Assembly: GCA_015066295.1 (NCBI GenBank)
Contig: SVOR01000017.1
Span: 1 to 41,435, forward strand
Source: Oscillospiraceae bacterium
GTDB lineage: Bacteria; Bacillota; Clostridia; Oscillospirales; Acutalibacteraceae
Reading direction: 5' to 3'
DNA length: 41,435 bases
Each line of letters starts with the position of its first letter. The stretch's first letter is position 1. Under the pieces are notes generated by a model. That model was not told the origin of the DNA and did no database searches. It worked only from the letters and a program-made list of their open reading frames with translations. The position numbers and the translations under genes are program-made. Shown one piece after another: positions 41,081 to 41,435 of the stretch.

Positions 41081-41435
41081 ATGAAGATTTTTAAAACGGT
41101 TGTTTTGATATTATTGATAGCAATAAATTTACAGACTGGATATTACGCTTTATTGTATAATGTAATTGAGGACGTCGCAGGTATTGTGTTCAGAAATGCA
41201 AAAAAAGAAAATCCCGCAATACAACTACTTAAACAACGGCTTAGTGAAACAGAGAACGCACTGAACAATCTACTCAGAGCAATAGAAGAAGGAATTATAA
41301 CTTCAACTACAAAACAAAGAATGATTGAGTTGGAGCAGACGAGAGATGAGATTAAATTAAAGCTCATCAAGGAAGAAATGAAGAAGCCCACCATCACGAA
41401 AGAGGGCTTAGTATTATGGCTCAGGCATATTCAGA
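41081..41435 (+). CDS. 3' part of a large serine recombinase, 5'-truncated or fused, runs off window
   Basis: ATG 41081 follows AAGGAG by seven bases and the frame is open to the window end (118 codons). The first ~22 residues are hydrophobic (MKIFKTVVLILLIAINLQTG). From about residue 45 the protein matches the helical region after the zinc ribbon of large serine recombinases (NPAIQLLKQRLSETENALNN, then LRAIEEGIITSTTKQRMIEL). No catalytic Ser domain precedes it here, so this is a decayed or chimeric recombinase. The matching end would lie beyond the window. Confidence 0.65.
   Translation, partial: MKIFKTVVLILLIAINLQTGYYALLYNVIEDVAGIVFRNAKKENPAIQLLKQRLSETENALNNLLRAIEEGIITSTTKQRMIELEQTRDEIKLKLIKEEMKKPTITKEGLVLWLRHIQ

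Overview
The window looks like chromosome from an anaerobic, low-to-moderate GC Firmicute of class Clostridia, most likely an Oscillospiraceae/Ruminococcaceae-type gut lineage. The grounds are an oxygen-sensitive indolepyruvate:ferredoxin oxidoreductase, strong AGGAGG-type ribosome binding sites with frequent GTG/TTG starts, near-consensus sigma-A promoters with 17-base spacers, tRNA genes with encoded CCA, and two sporulation genes (spoVM and a sipL-type DUF3794-LysM gene). The family-level placement is inference.

Layout. (1) 1-1289: the 3' end of a large surface-type protein, a 46-residue peptide gene, a terminator and a small repeat/hairpin. (2) 1317-8717: a plus-strand operon with a Na+/solute symporter, an acyl-CoA ligase, iorA, iorB, a phenylacetate-CoA ligase and a tandem ACT protein, closed by a terminator. 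It fits aromatic 2-oxo acid / arylacetate metabolism. (3) 8717-11110: a cysteine-synthase-like gene with its own consensus promoter, facing a two-gene minus operon (DUF218 membrane protein and P-loop kinase). (4) 11161-13397: a TetR plus two-gene ABC exporter unit bounded by 12-base repeats. (5) 13397-13997: tRNA-Ala(CGC), tRNA-Ser(GCT) and tRNA-Ser(TGA), all minus, with a duplicated tRNA-Ser 5' end next to a GC-rich structured cassette. (6) 14009-17637: a HAD phosphatase, a fucO-type alcohol dehydrogenase, an acyl-ACP thioesterase and a hemolysin III membrane protein. (7) 17637-26731: a minus-strand envelope region. It has an SGNH esterase, then a tightly packed nine-gene unit (PASTA/DUF5050 protein, three membrane proteins, a lipoprotein esterase with a SecD-head-like tail, three paralogous lipoproteins and a small membrane protein), then a YcxB-like and a DUF5412-like gene. 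(8) 26750-27020: a repeat-rich spacer and tRNA-Thr(GGT).

(9) 27072-39174: the conserved Firmicutes cluster yicC-remA-gmk-rpoZ-priA-def-fmt-rsmB-rlmN-prpC-prkC-rsgA, then a 51-residue membrane protein and spoVM. coaBC, rpe and thiN, present in the Bacillus subtilis order, are missing. (10) 39234-40769: sipL. (11) 40795-41435: tRNA-Leu(GAG) with a perfect promoter, followed by a 3' piece of a large serine recombinase that runs off the window, suggesting a mobile element or its remnant at the tRNA.

How the parts fit: IorAB would convert aryl-pyruvates to arylacetyl-CoA, which the PaaK-type ligase could interconvert with free arylacetate. PrpC/PrkC form a phosphatase/kinase pair with extracellular PASTA sensors, and the envelope operon carries a second, kinase-free PASTA protein. 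SpoVM and SipL are both components of the basal spore-coat layer. The most unusual items are the tRNA-Ser-derived cassette (13593-13826), the nine-gene envelope operon, the spoVM-sipL adjacency and the recombinase fragment.
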